From assembly GCF_003863965.1 (NCBI RefSeq), contig NZ_RRCN01000001.1, positions 4,174,304 through 4,238,303 on the forward strand: a DNA stretch of 64,000 nt, given 5' to 3'. The translations under genes were made by a program, and so were the position numbers. Positions 18,630-27,226 of the stretch are shown in pieces (within the stretch, counting starts at the first letter, position 1; every line of letters starts with the position of its first letter). The DNA comes from Paenibacillus oralis (GTDB lineage Bacteria > Bacillota > Bacilli > Paenibacillales > Paenibacillaceae). The notes beneath the pieces were generated by a model. It did no database searches. It worked only from the letters and a program-made list of their open reading frames with translations, and was not told the DNA's origin.

Positions 18630-18722
18630 TAGCGATTCTATAATCGTGGGGAAAAACTACCGCTAAACGCGGTGTGGCTGCTCAGAGAGTACGTCGATAG
18701 ACGTTTTTCTTAACCTTATCGA
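18630..18722 (+). repeat. Dispersed repeat E, copy 2
   Basis: About 90 bp from AGCGATTCTATAATCGTG to TCTTAACCTTATC, matching 12889-12974 closely. It abuts type A element copy 2 directly. A shorter related piece (GACGTCAGGCGTTTTTCTTA) follows at about 19053. Confidence 0.75.
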
Positions 18723-18995
18723 ATTTATAAAATTTCGGGCATGGTAGAGGGTGATCCGCAGGTAGAGAGGGGGAGGAGAAGAGGAACCTGGGGCGGAGGC
18801 TAAGGGACACCAGAGCCGTTATTTGCGAAAAAACGGGAGTTTGCAAAATGTAACGGACACAGATGACGTTATTTACCTCAAATCGTCCTGGATGAACGGG
18901 TTTAGGGCGAAATAGGGTCGCCTGTGTCCGTTAGGCTGGGAAATACCCGGGAAATAGGCGGATAAGGTCGCTGGTGTCCGTTAGAGCAGCGTCCA
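18721..18995 (+). repeat. Four-arm intergenic element, type A, copy 2
   Basis: Near-identical partner of 10040-10307. Direct arms at 18801-18824 and 18851-18877 (TAACGGACACAGATGACG), inverted arms at 18909-18933 and 18960-18983 (GGTGTCCGTTAG). Start spacings are 50 and 51 bp. Inner arms can pair as an imperfect 24-bp hairpin. The 580-bp gap between the regulator and the SLH gene holds only this and repeat E. Confidence 0.88.
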
Positions 18996-19101
18996 AAGTT
19001 TAGGAAGAGCCTCCAATCGCTCCAAAGTAGAAGTCAGAGCCACTGAAAGACGACGTCAGGCGTTTTTCTTACGCATCTATTACTTGTAAAGGGGATCCAA
19101 T

Positions 19102-22100
19102 ATGACAAAACGCTTATCTGCTTTCTTAGCCTTGCTAATGATGTTTGCGATACTTGAACCGTGGGGAAGCCGTGCCGTCCATGCCGAAGCCGCTATTTCA
19201 GCGCCGCCCGAAGCGGATGGCTGGGTTCAAATATTCACGGTGGAGCAACTCGTTTATATCGATCAAAACCAGGAGGAATATCTAAACCGGAAGATTCGCC
19301 TTGAGAACGATATTGATTTAACCGGTTTTAACTGGATTCCTTTCGGCGGCAACGAGCATGCCGCATTTAGCGGTATTTTTGATGGAAGGGGCCATTTGGT
19401 CTCCGGTATTGAGGTGATCGACAGCCAACGGGAAAATGTCGGATTTTTCGGCAGCTCAACGGGGGTGATCAAAAACCTGGGGGTAGATGTTCATATCGAG
19501 GGAGGCGCCTATACCGGCGGACTGGTCGGTCTGATGAACGACGGCAGCATCGACCGTGCTTATGTAACGGGCAGTGTCAAAGGGGGGGAGAACGCCGCTC
19601 CGGGTGCGGTTACTGGCGGATTGGCAGGAGGGACCAGAGGCGAAATCACCCGCTCCTTTTCTATGGCATCCGTCGTTAGCGGTACGGCCCCCAACATCTA
19701 TGTCGGCGGGTTGGCCGGCAGTCAAAGCAGAGGCGGGATCAGCGATTCGTATGCGATAGGAAACGTATCGAACCAGACCAGCACGAACTATTATCTCTTC
19801 TCCAGCGGCCTTGTGCCCCATATCGTTTACGGCAGCGCTCAGCGTACTTATGCGGCCGGGTATGTCGACAAGTCCAATTTAGCGGGGGCGTCTTACTCGT
19901 TGATCGCCGGATTGGTGGGGATAGACAATTTCGCAGGTTCTTTCGTTGCGGATTCTTTTTTCGACTCCGTTACCACCGGGGTAACGGCCGGCAGCGATCC
20001 GAGCGGAGCGAACGCCCGGGAGACGAGCGAGATGCGGCAGCAATCCACATATACGGATGCGGGCTGGGATTTCACGAATACGTGGGCGATCAATCCGGCG
20101 GTAAATGACGGGTATCCTTACCTAAGACCGGCGATTCTAACTGAAGATTTACCGGATGCGGTCAAAGCTGTCCCTTATTCGGTTTCGCTTGCGGTATTTG
20201 ACGGTGCAAGAGGCGGAATTACCTGGAGCGCGACCGGCCTTCCCGACGGTCTGAGCCTAATCGGTACGGGGATGCATACGGCGGTGCTTCAAGGTACGGC
20301 GGAGCAGCCCGGCACGTACAGCATCAATATTACGGTAACGGATGCCGGAGGCGCCACCGACCGTACGACGCTCCAGCTGACGGTTAAAGAGCAAGCGCCC
20401 GAGATAGCTACCTTCAGTGTCGGCCCCGGCGCCGCGTACCAATCCGCCAAGGTGACGGCGGAGCCGCAAGGCGCGAATCATACGTTTGCTTATACGCTTA
20501 GCGATTCGGCGGATGTTCGGCCGCTGCTTGGCGCCGGGCTTCCTGAGGGCGCTGTGGCGTACCGGTTAGGAGAGGACATTCCGGACGTTACTTCGGGGCA
20601 GTATTTAAACGTATTCGAGGCGGATTCGAATGGCTTGATCCGGGCCTGGACCAGCGTCCGGCTTACGGCGGCCGATATTCAGGCAGCGGTTCGCGTCACC
20701 GGAGTTAGGCTGGAGCCGGATCGGCTGACGTTTGTCCTGGGCCAGGCGCCGCAAAAGCTTGCCGCCGTCGTCCTGCCCGAAGGGGCGACCGAACCTGCGG
20801 TGATTTGGAGTTCCAGCGCACCGGAGGTGGCCGAGGTCAACCAAAGCGGCGAAGTCACTCCGGTGGCGATGGGTGAAGCCGAGATCACGGTCACGACCGT
20901 GGACGGCTCCTTTACGGCAACCGCCAAGGTGACCGTAATGCCGCCTCCGGCAACCGCCGGAACGGTGACAGGAACTGTTTACGGAAGGGGGGAAGCCCCG
21001 CTTTCCGGAGTTACGGCCGCCGTGTACGGCAACAGTGCCACGACCGACAGCCAAGGGAATTTTATTTTGTATAACATTCCTGAAGGAAAGCAAACCGTTA
21101 CGTTTACGGCTTCAGGGTATAAAACCTATTCCCTTACTGTAAACGTAACCGCGGGGGAGAGCACGGATGTGGGCCGCATCGCGATGACGATCGAAGATAC
21201 GCCGGAAAATCCGGGGGATCCCGATGATCCGGATGGCCCGGCCGGTCCAACTGATCCAACCGACCCAACCGACCCAACCGGCCCAACCGGCCCGACTGAT
21301 CCGGGTACACCGGGGAGTTCCGGTTCTTCGGGATCGCACCGCTCCCGTTCCTCAGCCGGTGCGGATAAGCCGGGAGATACTCCGGCGTCGGGTTCAACCA
21401 TGACAATTGAAGTCAACGGGAAGGAAGCCAAGGTTAATGTCGTAAAAGAAACGGCAAACGATGGGAGAACTATAACGCGGCTCATTCTGGATGGAGAGCT
21501 CCTAAGCGCCGCATTTGCCTCGGAACGCGAAGTCATCATCGCCGTTAACGGCTTGGATCCGATCACCATAGCCGACTTGCCCGTGGAAGCATTGCGGGAG
21601 TCGCTCTTGACGCAGCCGGAGGGGGTTTTGCAGATACGTTCAGGCGGGCTTAGCTACGGCCTGCCGCTGCAAGTCATGGACAACATTTCCGGCGGACCGG
21701 TCCTAAGCGTCACCATCGCCAAACAGACGGACGCCGCAGCCGGTGAACTGGAAGAAACGCTGGCCGGACAAGGCTACCAATTGCTTGCGGCACCGGTTGA
21801 CTTTTCACTTTCCTTAGATGGTGAGGAGCTGACGGATACAGGAGCGGTTTATACGAAGCGATCGATCAGGCTTACTAGCGGGGTTAATCCCGCCAAGTCC
21901 ACCGCGGTGCGGGTGGATGCAAACGGGCGGGCACATTTTGTCCCTTCGGTATTTAAAGCGGAAGGGGACGGAACCGAAGCCTTCATCTATGCGCCGCATA
22001 ACGGCATGTATACCGTGGTTCAATCGGAACGCAATTTTTCGGATGTCCGGGGGCATTGGGCGCAAACCGATGTTGAAATGCTCGCGAACAAGCTTGTCCT

Positions 22101-22590
22101 GACCGGCAGCTTTGACGGGCGTTTTACGCCTGACGGTCAAGTCACCCGCGCCGAATTTTCAGCAATGCTCGTACGGTCCCTGGGGCTTCGCGAAAAAACG
22201 GGCCAATCCGCTTTTAACGACGTTCCGGCGGGCGGCGCCTGGTACGCAGGGACGGTAGAAGCTGCCGTTGCCGCCGGGCTCATTAACGGGTATCCGGACG
22301 GTTCGTTTAAGCCAAACGCGCCGATCACCCGCGAGCAGATGGCGGTCATGATTGCCCGCGCCGCGGATTTTGCCGGGAAATTGCCGGAGGCGCATACTCT
22401 TTCGCTTGAGCGCTTTTCCGACCATTCCGGCATTGCGGGCTGGGCTCAGGACCCCGTCAAGCAACTGCTTGCGGCAGGGATAATCGAAGGCGCGAACAAC
22501 AACGCGTTTGCTCCCGACGAGCTTGCCACCCGCGCCCAAAGCGCTGTTCTGCTGAAACGCATGCTGGAATACCTCGAATTTATCAATTAA
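19102..22590 (+). CDS. SLH-domain surface protein
   Basis: Secreted cell-wall protein of 1162 residues. Signal peptide residues 1 to about 29, ending AVHA. Residues about 90-300 hold GLUG-like repeats (GGLVGLMNDGSIDRAYVTGSV), then a putative Ig domain, a Big_2 Ig-like domain at about 535-615 (VTGVRLEPDRLTFVLG, VIWSSSAPEVAEVNQSG), a carboxypeptidase-regulatory-like domain at about 625-695 (VYGRGEAPLSGVTAAVYG), a Pro/Asp/Thr/Gly linker at about 700-745, an unassigned domain, and three SLH repeats from about 978 to the end (FSDVRGHWAQTDVEMLANK first). SLH repeats bind pyruvylated wall polymers. The function is unknown; adhesion or wall structure is likely. ATG follows AAAGGGG. Confidence 0.92.
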   Translation: MTKRLSAFLALLMMFAILEPWGSRAVHAEAAISAPPEADGWVQIFTVEQLVYIDQNQEEYLNRKIRLENDIDLTGFNWIPFGGNEHAAFSGIFDGRGHLVSGIEVIDSQRENVGFFGSSTGVIKNLGVDVHIEGGAYTGGLVGLMNDGSIDRAYVTGSVKGGENAAPGAVTGGLAGGTRGEITRSFSMASVVSGTAPNIYVGGLAGSQSRGGISDSYAIGNVSNQTSTNYYLFSSGLVPHIVYGSAQRTYAAGYVDKSNLAGASYSLIAGLVGIDNFAGSFVADSFFDSVTTGVTAGSDPSGANARETSEMRQQSTYTDAGWDFTNTWAINPAVNDGYPYLRPAILTEDLPDAVKAVPYSVSLAVFDGARGGITWSATGLPDGLSLIGTGMHTAVLQGTAEQPGTYSINITVTDAGGATDRTTLQLTVKEQAPEIATFSVGPGAAYQSAKVTAEPQGANHTFAYTLSDSADVRPLLGAGLPEGAVAYRLGEDIPDVTSGQYLNVFEADSNGLIRAWTSVRLTAADIQAAVRVTGVRLEPDRLTFVLGQAPQKLAAVVLPEGATEPAVIWSSSAPEVAEVNQSGEVTPVAMGEAEITVTTVDGSFTATAKVTVMPPPATAGTVTGTVYGRGEAPLSGVTAAVYGNSATTDSQGNFILYNIPEGKQTVTFTASGYKTYSLTVNVTAGESTDVGRIAMTIEDTPENPGDPDDPDGPAGPTDPTDPTDPTGPTGPTDPGTPGSSGSSGSHRSRSSAGADKPGDTPASGSTMTIEVNGKEAKVNVVKETANDGRTITRLILDGELLSAAFASEREVIIAVNGLDPITIADLPVEALRESLLTQPEGVLQIRSGGLSYGLPLQVMDNISGGPVLSVTIAKQTDAAAGELEETLAGQGYQLLAAPVDFSLSLDGEELTDTGAVYTKRSIRLTSGVNPAKSTAVRVDANGRAHFVPSVFKAEGDGTEAFIYAPHNGMYTVVQSERNFSDVRGHWAQTDVEMLANKLVLTGSFDGRFTPDGQVTRAEFSAMLVRSLGLREKTGQSAFNDVPAGGAWYAGTVEAAVAAGLINGYPDGSFKPNAPITREQMAVMIARAADFAGKLPEAHTLSLERFSDHSGIAGWAQDPVKQLLAAGIIEGANNNAFAPDELATRAQSAVLLKRMLEYLEFIN

Positions 22591-22603
22591 TACACGAAAC
22601 ACG

Positions 22604-22665
22604 AAAAAAAGAAGCTCCCTTAGACGGCGGAAGCGGCAAGCAACCGTTGTAAGGGGCTTCTTTTT
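22604..22665 (+). terminator. Terminator after the SLH gene
   Basis: AAAGAAGCTCCCTTA pairs with TAAGGGGCTTCTTT, ending in a T-run. The loop is long (about 25 nt). Confidence 0.8.
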
Positions 22666-22702
22666 AATGCCTAGTCGGGAATTTTCGGCCGCCCACGCCG
22701 AA

Positions 22703-22905
22703 GATAGCGGTAATTTTGGGCGTTATTTTTGATACTCCGGCCCTTGTCGGTGTAATAGCGGAATTTTTTGTTCTTATCTCGCCGATAACCCTTGGAAAAA
22801 GCTCTAATCCACCTCATCTAACGACAATAGCGGTAAAAAATTCCTTTATTTTAGCAAAACTTCATCATTGGCTAAAATAGAGACCTTTTTTACCGCTATT
22901 TTCGC
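22703..22905 (+). repeat. Four-arm intergenic element, type B, variant 1
   Basis: Direct arms ATAGCGGTAATTTTGGGCG (from 22703) and AATAGCGGAATTTTTTGTTC (from 22754), a third forward arm CAATAGCGGTAAAAAATTCC (from 22825), and an inverted arm (22871-22903) ending TACCGCTATTTTCG. The last two arms form a strong hairpin. Forward spacing is 51 bp. This variant has three forward and one inverted arm instead of two and two. Confidence 0.75.
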
Positions 22906-22935
22906 AGTCAAACCGTGACCATCGCAAACATAAAC

Positions 22936-22961
22936 AAAAAAACGGCATATCTGCCGTTTTC
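22936..22961 (-). terminator. Terminator of the tRNA pair
   Basis: AAAACGGCA pairs with TGCCGTTTT, followed on the minus strand by TTTTTTGTTT, immediately downstream of tRNA-Lys. Confidence 0.85.
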
Positions 22962-22966
22962 GTCTA

Positions 22967-23039
22967 TGGATCGTCAGGGACTCGAACCCTGGACCAGATG
23001 ATTAAGAGTCAACTGCTCTACCAACTGAGCTAACGATCC
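22967..23039 (-). tRNA. tRNA-Lys (CTT anticodon)
   Basis: The minus strand folds as a full cloverleaf: acceptor GGATCGT with ACGATCC, D-arm AGCTCAGTTGGTAGAGC, anticodon loop CTCTTAA and T-arm GGTTCGAGTCC. The 3' CCA is not encoded. It is transcribed after tRNA-Ala in a two-gene cluster. Confidence 0.95.
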
Positions 23040-23052
23040 TCAAGGTGTAATA

Positions 23053-23128
23053 TGGTGGAGCCAAGGGGGATCGAACCCCTGACCTCATCGCTGCCAGCGA
23101 TGCGCTCTCCCAGCTGAGCTATGGCCCC
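23053..23128 (-). tRNA. tRNA-Ala (GGC anticodon)
   Basis: Cloverleaf on the minus strand with acceptor GGGGCCA against TGGCTCC, anticodon loop CTGGCAG, T-arm GGTTCGATCC and an encoded 3' CCA. It precedes tRNA-Lys by 13 bp. Confidence 0.95.
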
Positions 23129-23305
23129 GTGAGCGACTATTTTATTATATAAAAGTGAGTATTAGGTGTCAAGCTATTTTTAATAAAATATCCTATCAAA
23201 AATAACCATGTTGTCACACAGCTCTTTTCATAGGGGATTTCAACATGATTTGTTTACTCGCTTGCCAGCATTTCGCCGGTTTTCAGCAAAGTTTTTAATC
23301 CCGAA

Positions 23306-23530
23306 ATGACGATCGGCAATCCGTTGGCGGAAGAGATCATCGGTCAAGGGGAAAAGGTACTCGTAAGAATGACGGTAAAAGGCACGCACCAAGGCGTGTT
23401 TTTTGGAACTGCGCCTACGGGGAACCAAATTGATGTTTCGTTGTATCGTCAATACCCGCGTAGTGGACGGAAAGATCGCCGAGCATCGCGGCTGGATCGA
23501 TATGATAACGATGTGGCACCAAAGATGTGG
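23306..23530 (+). pseudogene. Frameshifted remnant of a SnoaL-like/ester cyclase gene
   Basis: Two adjacent frames together give one protein fragment: NPLAEEIIGQGEKVLVRMTVKGTHQG and TGNQIDVS in the first frame (from 23306), then NTRVVDGKIAEHRGWIDM in the second (from about 23445). These are consecutive blocks of the SnoaL/ester cyclase fold. The N-terminal third is missing and a frameshift near 23440 breaks the rest, so no working protein is expected. No ribosome site is seen. Confidence 0.7.
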
Positions 23531-23626
23531 CACCATATTCGAGGCGAAGCGCAATGACCTGAATTGCCATGTGATCTCGCAAAAAAAATCCGGCAATGAT
23601 TAGCCGGAAGCAAAAGATGAAAAAGA

Positions 23627-23944
23627 TTACTTCTCTTTCAAGCGAATCGCCGTAATTCTGGCGGCGGGCACGATTACGCGCTGCCCAAGCTCGTCGCTCA
23701 GGTCCAGGGAATCGCTTTGCACGGAGATCAAAATTCCGCGCAGGGCCGAGTTTGACGTTTCGATCGAAATGTTCTGTCCTACCGATTGCGACAGTTTTTG
23801 CTGCGTGTCCGGATCGGGAAAAGAGGCGGCGGCGATGCTTTCCTCCAACCGCTCGACGCGGCCGGTCAGCAGTTCCAGCTGCGCCTGAAGCCTGCGAATC
23901 CGTCTGCGCAGCGGGCCGTTAAGAAGGAAGCGAAGAACGCTCAT
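23627..23944 (-). CDS. Conserved small protein with coiled coil and Sm-like/DUF2642-type end
   Basis: Protein of 105 residues with a strong AGGAGGTGACACC site before the ATG. Residues about 10-38 look like a short coiled coil (RRIRRLQAQLELLTGRVERLEESI). The C-terminal half is a beta-rich domain (ISIETSNSALRGILISVQSDSLDL then VPAARITAIRLKEK) reminiscent of small Bacillus spore-coat or DUF2642 proteins that carry an Sm-like barrel. I cannot assign a function. It stands alone, divergent from the Dabb gene. Confidence 0.65.
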   Translation of the reverse strand: MSVLRFLLNGPLRRRIRRLQAQLELLTGRVERLEESIAAASFPDPDTQQKLSQSVGQNISIETSNSALRGILISVQSDSLDLSDELGQRVIVPAARITAIRLKEK

Positions 23945-24104
23945 TAGGTGTCACCTCCTCTATCAAATATGGTCTCTATCAAAAGAGACACTATATAGTA
24001 TGTTGATAGATTCATAGCGTGCGGGTGCTCGTCTTTCCTGCGGATATCGGTTATGTTATATTTTTTACAGATATCGAAATTGAGCACAAGGGGAGACGTT
24101 AAAG

Positions 24105-24392
24105 ATGATTAAGCATATCGTTTTGTTTAAATTAAAAGACGCATCGCCGGAAAGCGTGGAGCGCACGGCCGCGGTGCTGCGCGGTTTGGAAGGCAAGGTG
24201 GAGCAACTGCGCGCGCTGGAGGTCGGCATTGATGTGGTCCGCTCCCAGCGTTCTTATGACATCGCGCTGATCGCCACCTTTGATTCGCTGGAGGATCTTG
24301 AAGGATATCAGGTTCATCCGGAGCATAAAAAAGTGATCGAACATATGACCCAGGTCCGGGAAAGCCAGGTGGCCGTCGATTTTGAATTTTAA
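24105..24392 (+). CDS. Dabb family protein (stress-responsive alpha/beta barrel)
   Basis: Protein of 95 residues that starts MIKHIVLFKLKDASPESVERT and ends PEHKKVIEHMTQVRESQVAVDF, the two hallmark blocks of the Dabb (dimeric alpha/beta barrel) fold. Members range from plant stress proteins to polyketide cyclases; most bacterial ones have no assigned reaction. The ATG has GGGGAGA upstream. The next gene follows after 65 bp in the same direction. Confidence 0.9.
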   Translation: MIKHIVLFKLKDASPESVERTAAVLRGLEGKVEQLRALEVGIDVVRSQRSYDIALIATFDSLEDLEGYQVHPEHKKVIEHMTQVRESQVAVDFEF

Positions 24393-24457
24393 CGTCGTTC
24401 CCGAAGGGGGACCGTTCTCTAATTAGACAGCCGCTACGGGCTGAAGGAGGAAACGCC

Positions 24458-24886
24458 GTGTATTACGTAAACCGGGAACAAATCGAACGCAGGCTGGAGC
24501 TTTTGCCGGAGCTGGCCCAGGTTTTGCGGGGAGCGGACAAGGCGCCGCAGCCGTCTTTGACGGAGCGTTACGCGGAGGAACGCGCCCTGCACTTGGCGGT
24601 GGAAATCGTCACCGACGTCGGCAGCTACTTGATCGACGGCTTTATTATGCGCGACGCCAGCAGCTATGAGGACATCGTGGACATCATTTTCGACGAGAAG
24701 GTGATCGATTCCGGGCAGCATGCGGTGTTAACGGAATTGGTACGCCTCCGAAAACCGCTGGTGCAGGATTATTATGCCTGGGACCGCTCGCAGGTTCGCG
24801 GGCTGGCGGACCGGCTTCCCGGCGTTCTCGCCGCTTTTGCGGATAGCGTACGGGACTATTTGACCCGTGAGGGCATTACTTCCTGA
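24458..24886 (+). CDS. DUF86/HepT-like protein (YutE type)
   Basis: All-helical protein of 142 residues, started by a GTG behind GGAGG. It contains the HepT/DUF86 region EERALHLAVEIVTDVGSYLI and the following DIVDIIFDEKVID. HepT proteins are the toxin half of MntA-HepT pairs, but the chromosomal YutE-type group is found without an MntA nucleotidyltransferase, as here. The canonical R-x4-6-H pattern is present only in relaxed form (RALH), so RNase activity is doubtful. It sits between Dabb and YtxH-like genes. Confidence 0.78.
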   Translation: MYYVNREQIERRLELLPELAQVLRGADKAPQPSLTERYAEERALHLAVEIVTDVGSYLIDGFIMRDASSYEDIVDIIFDEKVIDSGQHAVLTELVRLRKPLVQDYYAWDRSQVRGLADRLPGVLAAFADSVRDYLTREGITS

Positions 24887-25078
24887 AGCAAACGGGCTAA
24901 TCTTGACAAGCCGGTAAAAATTCGGACTCGTCCGGTGTGACCAATTTGGGCACCGCTGCTTATATATAAATTAACTATATAGGCATTCGCCCTGATCCAT
25001 GGTTAACCGGCAGTCCGCAAGCGACTCCCGCTCCGCTTTCGTATGGGCAGGGAAATGCCGGCAAGGGAGAGATGAGTC

Positions 25079-25450
25079 GTGAGCAAAGGAAACAAAGGTT
25101 GGTTGTGGGGTGCCGCTGTCGGCACGATCGTCGGTTCGGTGGCTGCGCTGTTGTTTGCTCCGAAACCCGGACGCGAGCTGCGTAAGGATATCGCGGACGG
25201 GGCCCGGCAGGCCGGCGAGAAAACGCAGGAGATCGCCGGCAAGGTGACGGAGCAAGGTGCTGTCCTGGTCGGCAAAATTAAAGATACGGCCGAAGGAATC
25301 ATCAGCGAATTCCAAGCGCGCCGTGCCGGCCATGTTCCGGAAGAGGAAGAAGCGCAGGCGGCACAAGCGTCGGGATTTGCGGAGGATATCGCAGGCGAAG
25401 CGGAAAAGGCCACGTCATTGGCCGGCGCCGCGTCTAAAGAAGAATCCTAA
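25079..25450 (+). CDS. YtxH domain protein
   Basis: Protein of 123 residues with the YtxH signature at the start: a glycine-rich membrane segment WLWGAAVGTIVGSVAALLFA, then PKPGRELRKDI. The rest is an amphipathic, Ala/Glu-rich helix typical of stress-induced YtxH and LEA-like proteins. The start is GTG at 25079 behind GGGAGAG; the ATG at 25072 is out of frame. A terminator follows at once. The role is unknown but the family is linked to general stress in B. subtilis. Confidence 0.88.
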   Translation: MSKGNKGWLWGAAVGTIVGSVAALLFAPKPGRELRKDIADGARQAGEKTQEIAGKVTEQGAVLVGKIKDTAEGIISEFQARRAGHVPEEEEAQAAQASGFAEDIAGEAEKATSLAGAASKEES

Positions 25451-25458
25451 TCATACGA

Positions 25459-25486
25459 AGAAGACCCTGTTTAAAGGGTCTTTTTC
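25459..25486 (+). terminator. Terminator after the YtxH-like gene
   Basis: AAGACCCT pairs with AGGGTCTT across GTTTAA, followed by TTTTTC. Confidence 0.9.
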
Positions 25487-25609
25487 TATGTTCAGGGAAT
25501 GGCTGAATCCTTGTTCCGCCCTATAAATTGAGGTAATATTTAGGTACGCTTTACGCTCTAATTTCATAAAGTAACGGGAGAGCATTAAACTACACATGAA
25601 GGATGCGGT

Positions 25610-26425
25610 ATGTTCGTGCAGCAAGCCATCGCTATACTAGACTCGGGAGTAGGAGGCCTCACTGTCTGCAAGGAAGTCATGAGACAGCTTCCCAGAGAGA
25701 AAATTATTTACTTCGGAGATACGGCCAGAGCTCCCTACGGTCCCCGTTCTCCCGAAGAAGTCCGCTTGTTTACCGAGCAAATCGTCGATTATCTCATTCA
25801 GTTCGATCCGAAAATGATCGTCATCGCCTGCAATACGGCAACGGCGGCTGCGCTGGATTATATTAAGGCGAAGGTCAAAATTCCTGTTATCGGCGTGATT
25901 CATCCCGGTTCCAGGGCAGCCATCAGCGCCACCAAAACGGGGAAAGTCGGGGTTATCGGCACGATCGGCACCATTTGCAGCGGCGCTTACGACAAGGCCC
26001 TCCGCGAACTCAACCCGCAAATCGAGATCGTCAGCGAAGCCTGTCCCGATTTTGTCCCCCTGGTCGAGCGAGGGCTCTATGAAAATCCGGAGGCCTTGTA
26101 CGTCGTCCAGGACTCGCTGCGGGATATGAAGGAACATCCGATCGATTGCCTGATTCTGGGCTGCACTCATTATCCTTTTTTAAAACAGCCGATTCAGCAA
26201 GTCATGGGTCCTAAAGTCAAACTGATCAGCTCGGCGGATGAAACGGCCAGGGAAATCAGCACGGTTTTGCATCAAAGAGGCTGCTTGGCACACAGGGACG
26301 AAATTCCGGTGCATCAGTTTTTCTGCAGTGGCGATCCGGGGATCTTCCGCAAAATCGCCCGGCAATGGCTGGGCGAGCAGATCGAGTTGACGCCCATCGT
26401 GTGGCAGGTGTTCAGTGCAATCTGA
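25610..26425 (+). CDS. murI: Glutamate racemase
   Basis: Makes D-glutamate for peptidoglycan from L-glutamate, cofactor-free, in the cytoplasm. The 271-residue protein has AILDSGVGGLTV with the first active-site Asp/Ser, the first catalytic cysteine in IACNTATAAAL, and the second in LGCTHYPFL, the two cysteines that form the acid/base pair. The N-terminal MFVQQA before AILDSG is short, as in Bacillus RacE. ATG follows AAGGA. It is a single gene flanked by terminators. Confidence 0.97.
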   Translation: MFVQQAIAILDSGVGGLTVCKEVMRQLPREKIIYFGDTARAPYGPRSPEEVRLFTEQIVDYLIQFDPKMIVIACNTATAAALDYIKAKVKIPVIGVIHPGSRAAISATKTGKVGVIGTIGTICSGAYDKALRELNPQIEIVSEACPDFVPLVERGLYENPEALYVVQDSLRDMKEHPIDCLILGCTHYPFLKQPIQQVMGPKVKLISSADETAREISTVLHQRGCLAHRDEIPVHQFFCSGDPGIFRKIARQWLGEQIELTPIVWQVFSAI

Positions 26426-26435
26426 CCCGCGCCTT

Positions 26436-26474
26436 AAACCTTTGGCGGGACGTTCTCCCGGCCAAAGGTTTTTT
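26436..26474 (+). terminator. Terminator after murI
   Basis: AACCTTTGGC pairs with GCCAAAGGTT and runs into TTTTTT; the middle can extend the stem (CGGGA with TCCCG). Confidence 0.92.
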
Positions 26475-26503
26475 CAAAATTGTCAAGAAAAGGGGGGCGG
26501 ACC

Positions 26504-27133
26504 ATGCAATTCATAGCGATGATCACGATGTTGATCGACCATGTCGGGCTGCTGTTTTTTCCCGGAGAAATGCTGTGGCGGATCATCGGACGAATCGCCT
26601 TTCCCATTTATGCCTACGCGTTGGTACAGGGGCATGTCTACACTTCCAATTACCGGAAATATATTTCCCGCTTGTTTATCATCGCCGTATTGTCGCAAAT
26701 CCCCTATCAGCTCGCTTTCGACACCAACGGCCTGAACGTCGTCGCCACGCTTTTCGTCTCTTCCCTGGTTCTGAGGCTGCTGGATTCGGTTAAACCGGGG
26801 ATTGTATCCGCTCTCACGATCGCGGCCGCCTGCATCATTATGGAGGTTCTGCCGTTCGACTACGGCGCCTACGGTCTGCTTCTCGTGCTGATTTTCAAAT
26901 ATGCGGACAAGGGCGGAATGGTTGTGATGCATTTGCTCCTGAATTTGGCCTATCTCCTGGCTTACGGCTGGGTGATTCAACTGGCCAGCATCGTTCCGAC
27001 GCTGGTGATTGCTTACGGACCCGGGCTGTGGAGAAGATTGGAGTCCTGGACGCTGCCGCGCTGGGTGTGGCGGGCTTTTTATCCGGCGCATCTGGCCGTT
27101 TTGGCGGTGGTGGTTTATATTCTGGGGATATAA
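26504..27133 (+). CDS. TraX family membrane protein
   Basis: Polytopic membrane protein of 209 residues starting MQFIAMITMLIDHVGLLFFP, the hallmark of the TraX family (PF05857). The next block, RIIGRIAFPIYAYALVQG, is also typical. TraX of the F plasmid acetylates pilin; chromosomal members in Bacillota are mostly uncharacterised and may be acyltransferases related in fold to acyltransferase-3 proteins. The start at 26504 sits behind AGGGGGGCGG. Eight or so hydrophobic segments are visible. No conjugation gene is near. Confidence 0.88.
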   Translation: MQFIAMITMLIDHVGLLFFPGEMLWRIIGRIAFPIYAYALVQGHVYTSNYRKYISRLFIIAVLSQIPYQLAFDTNGLNVVATLFVSSLVLRLLDSVKPGIVSALTIAAACIIMEVLPFDYGAYGLLLVLIFKYADKGGMVVMHLLLNLAYLLAYGWVIQLASIVPTLVIAYGPGLWRRLESWTLPRWVWRAFYPAHLAVLAVVVYILGI

Positions 27134-27226
27134 TTTTGCGCCGAAAGGGTTCCGGATGCTGAAATCAACGATTTGGGATAAACTATATAGTAGGGTTTAG
27201 GGATTCAAAGAGGAGGGTGAAGTCAT

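Noticed and set aside
24458..24886. Complete MntA-HepT toxin-antitoxin pair
   Set aside because: No MntA-type nucleotidyltransferase adjoins; neighbours are Dabb and YtxH-like genes.
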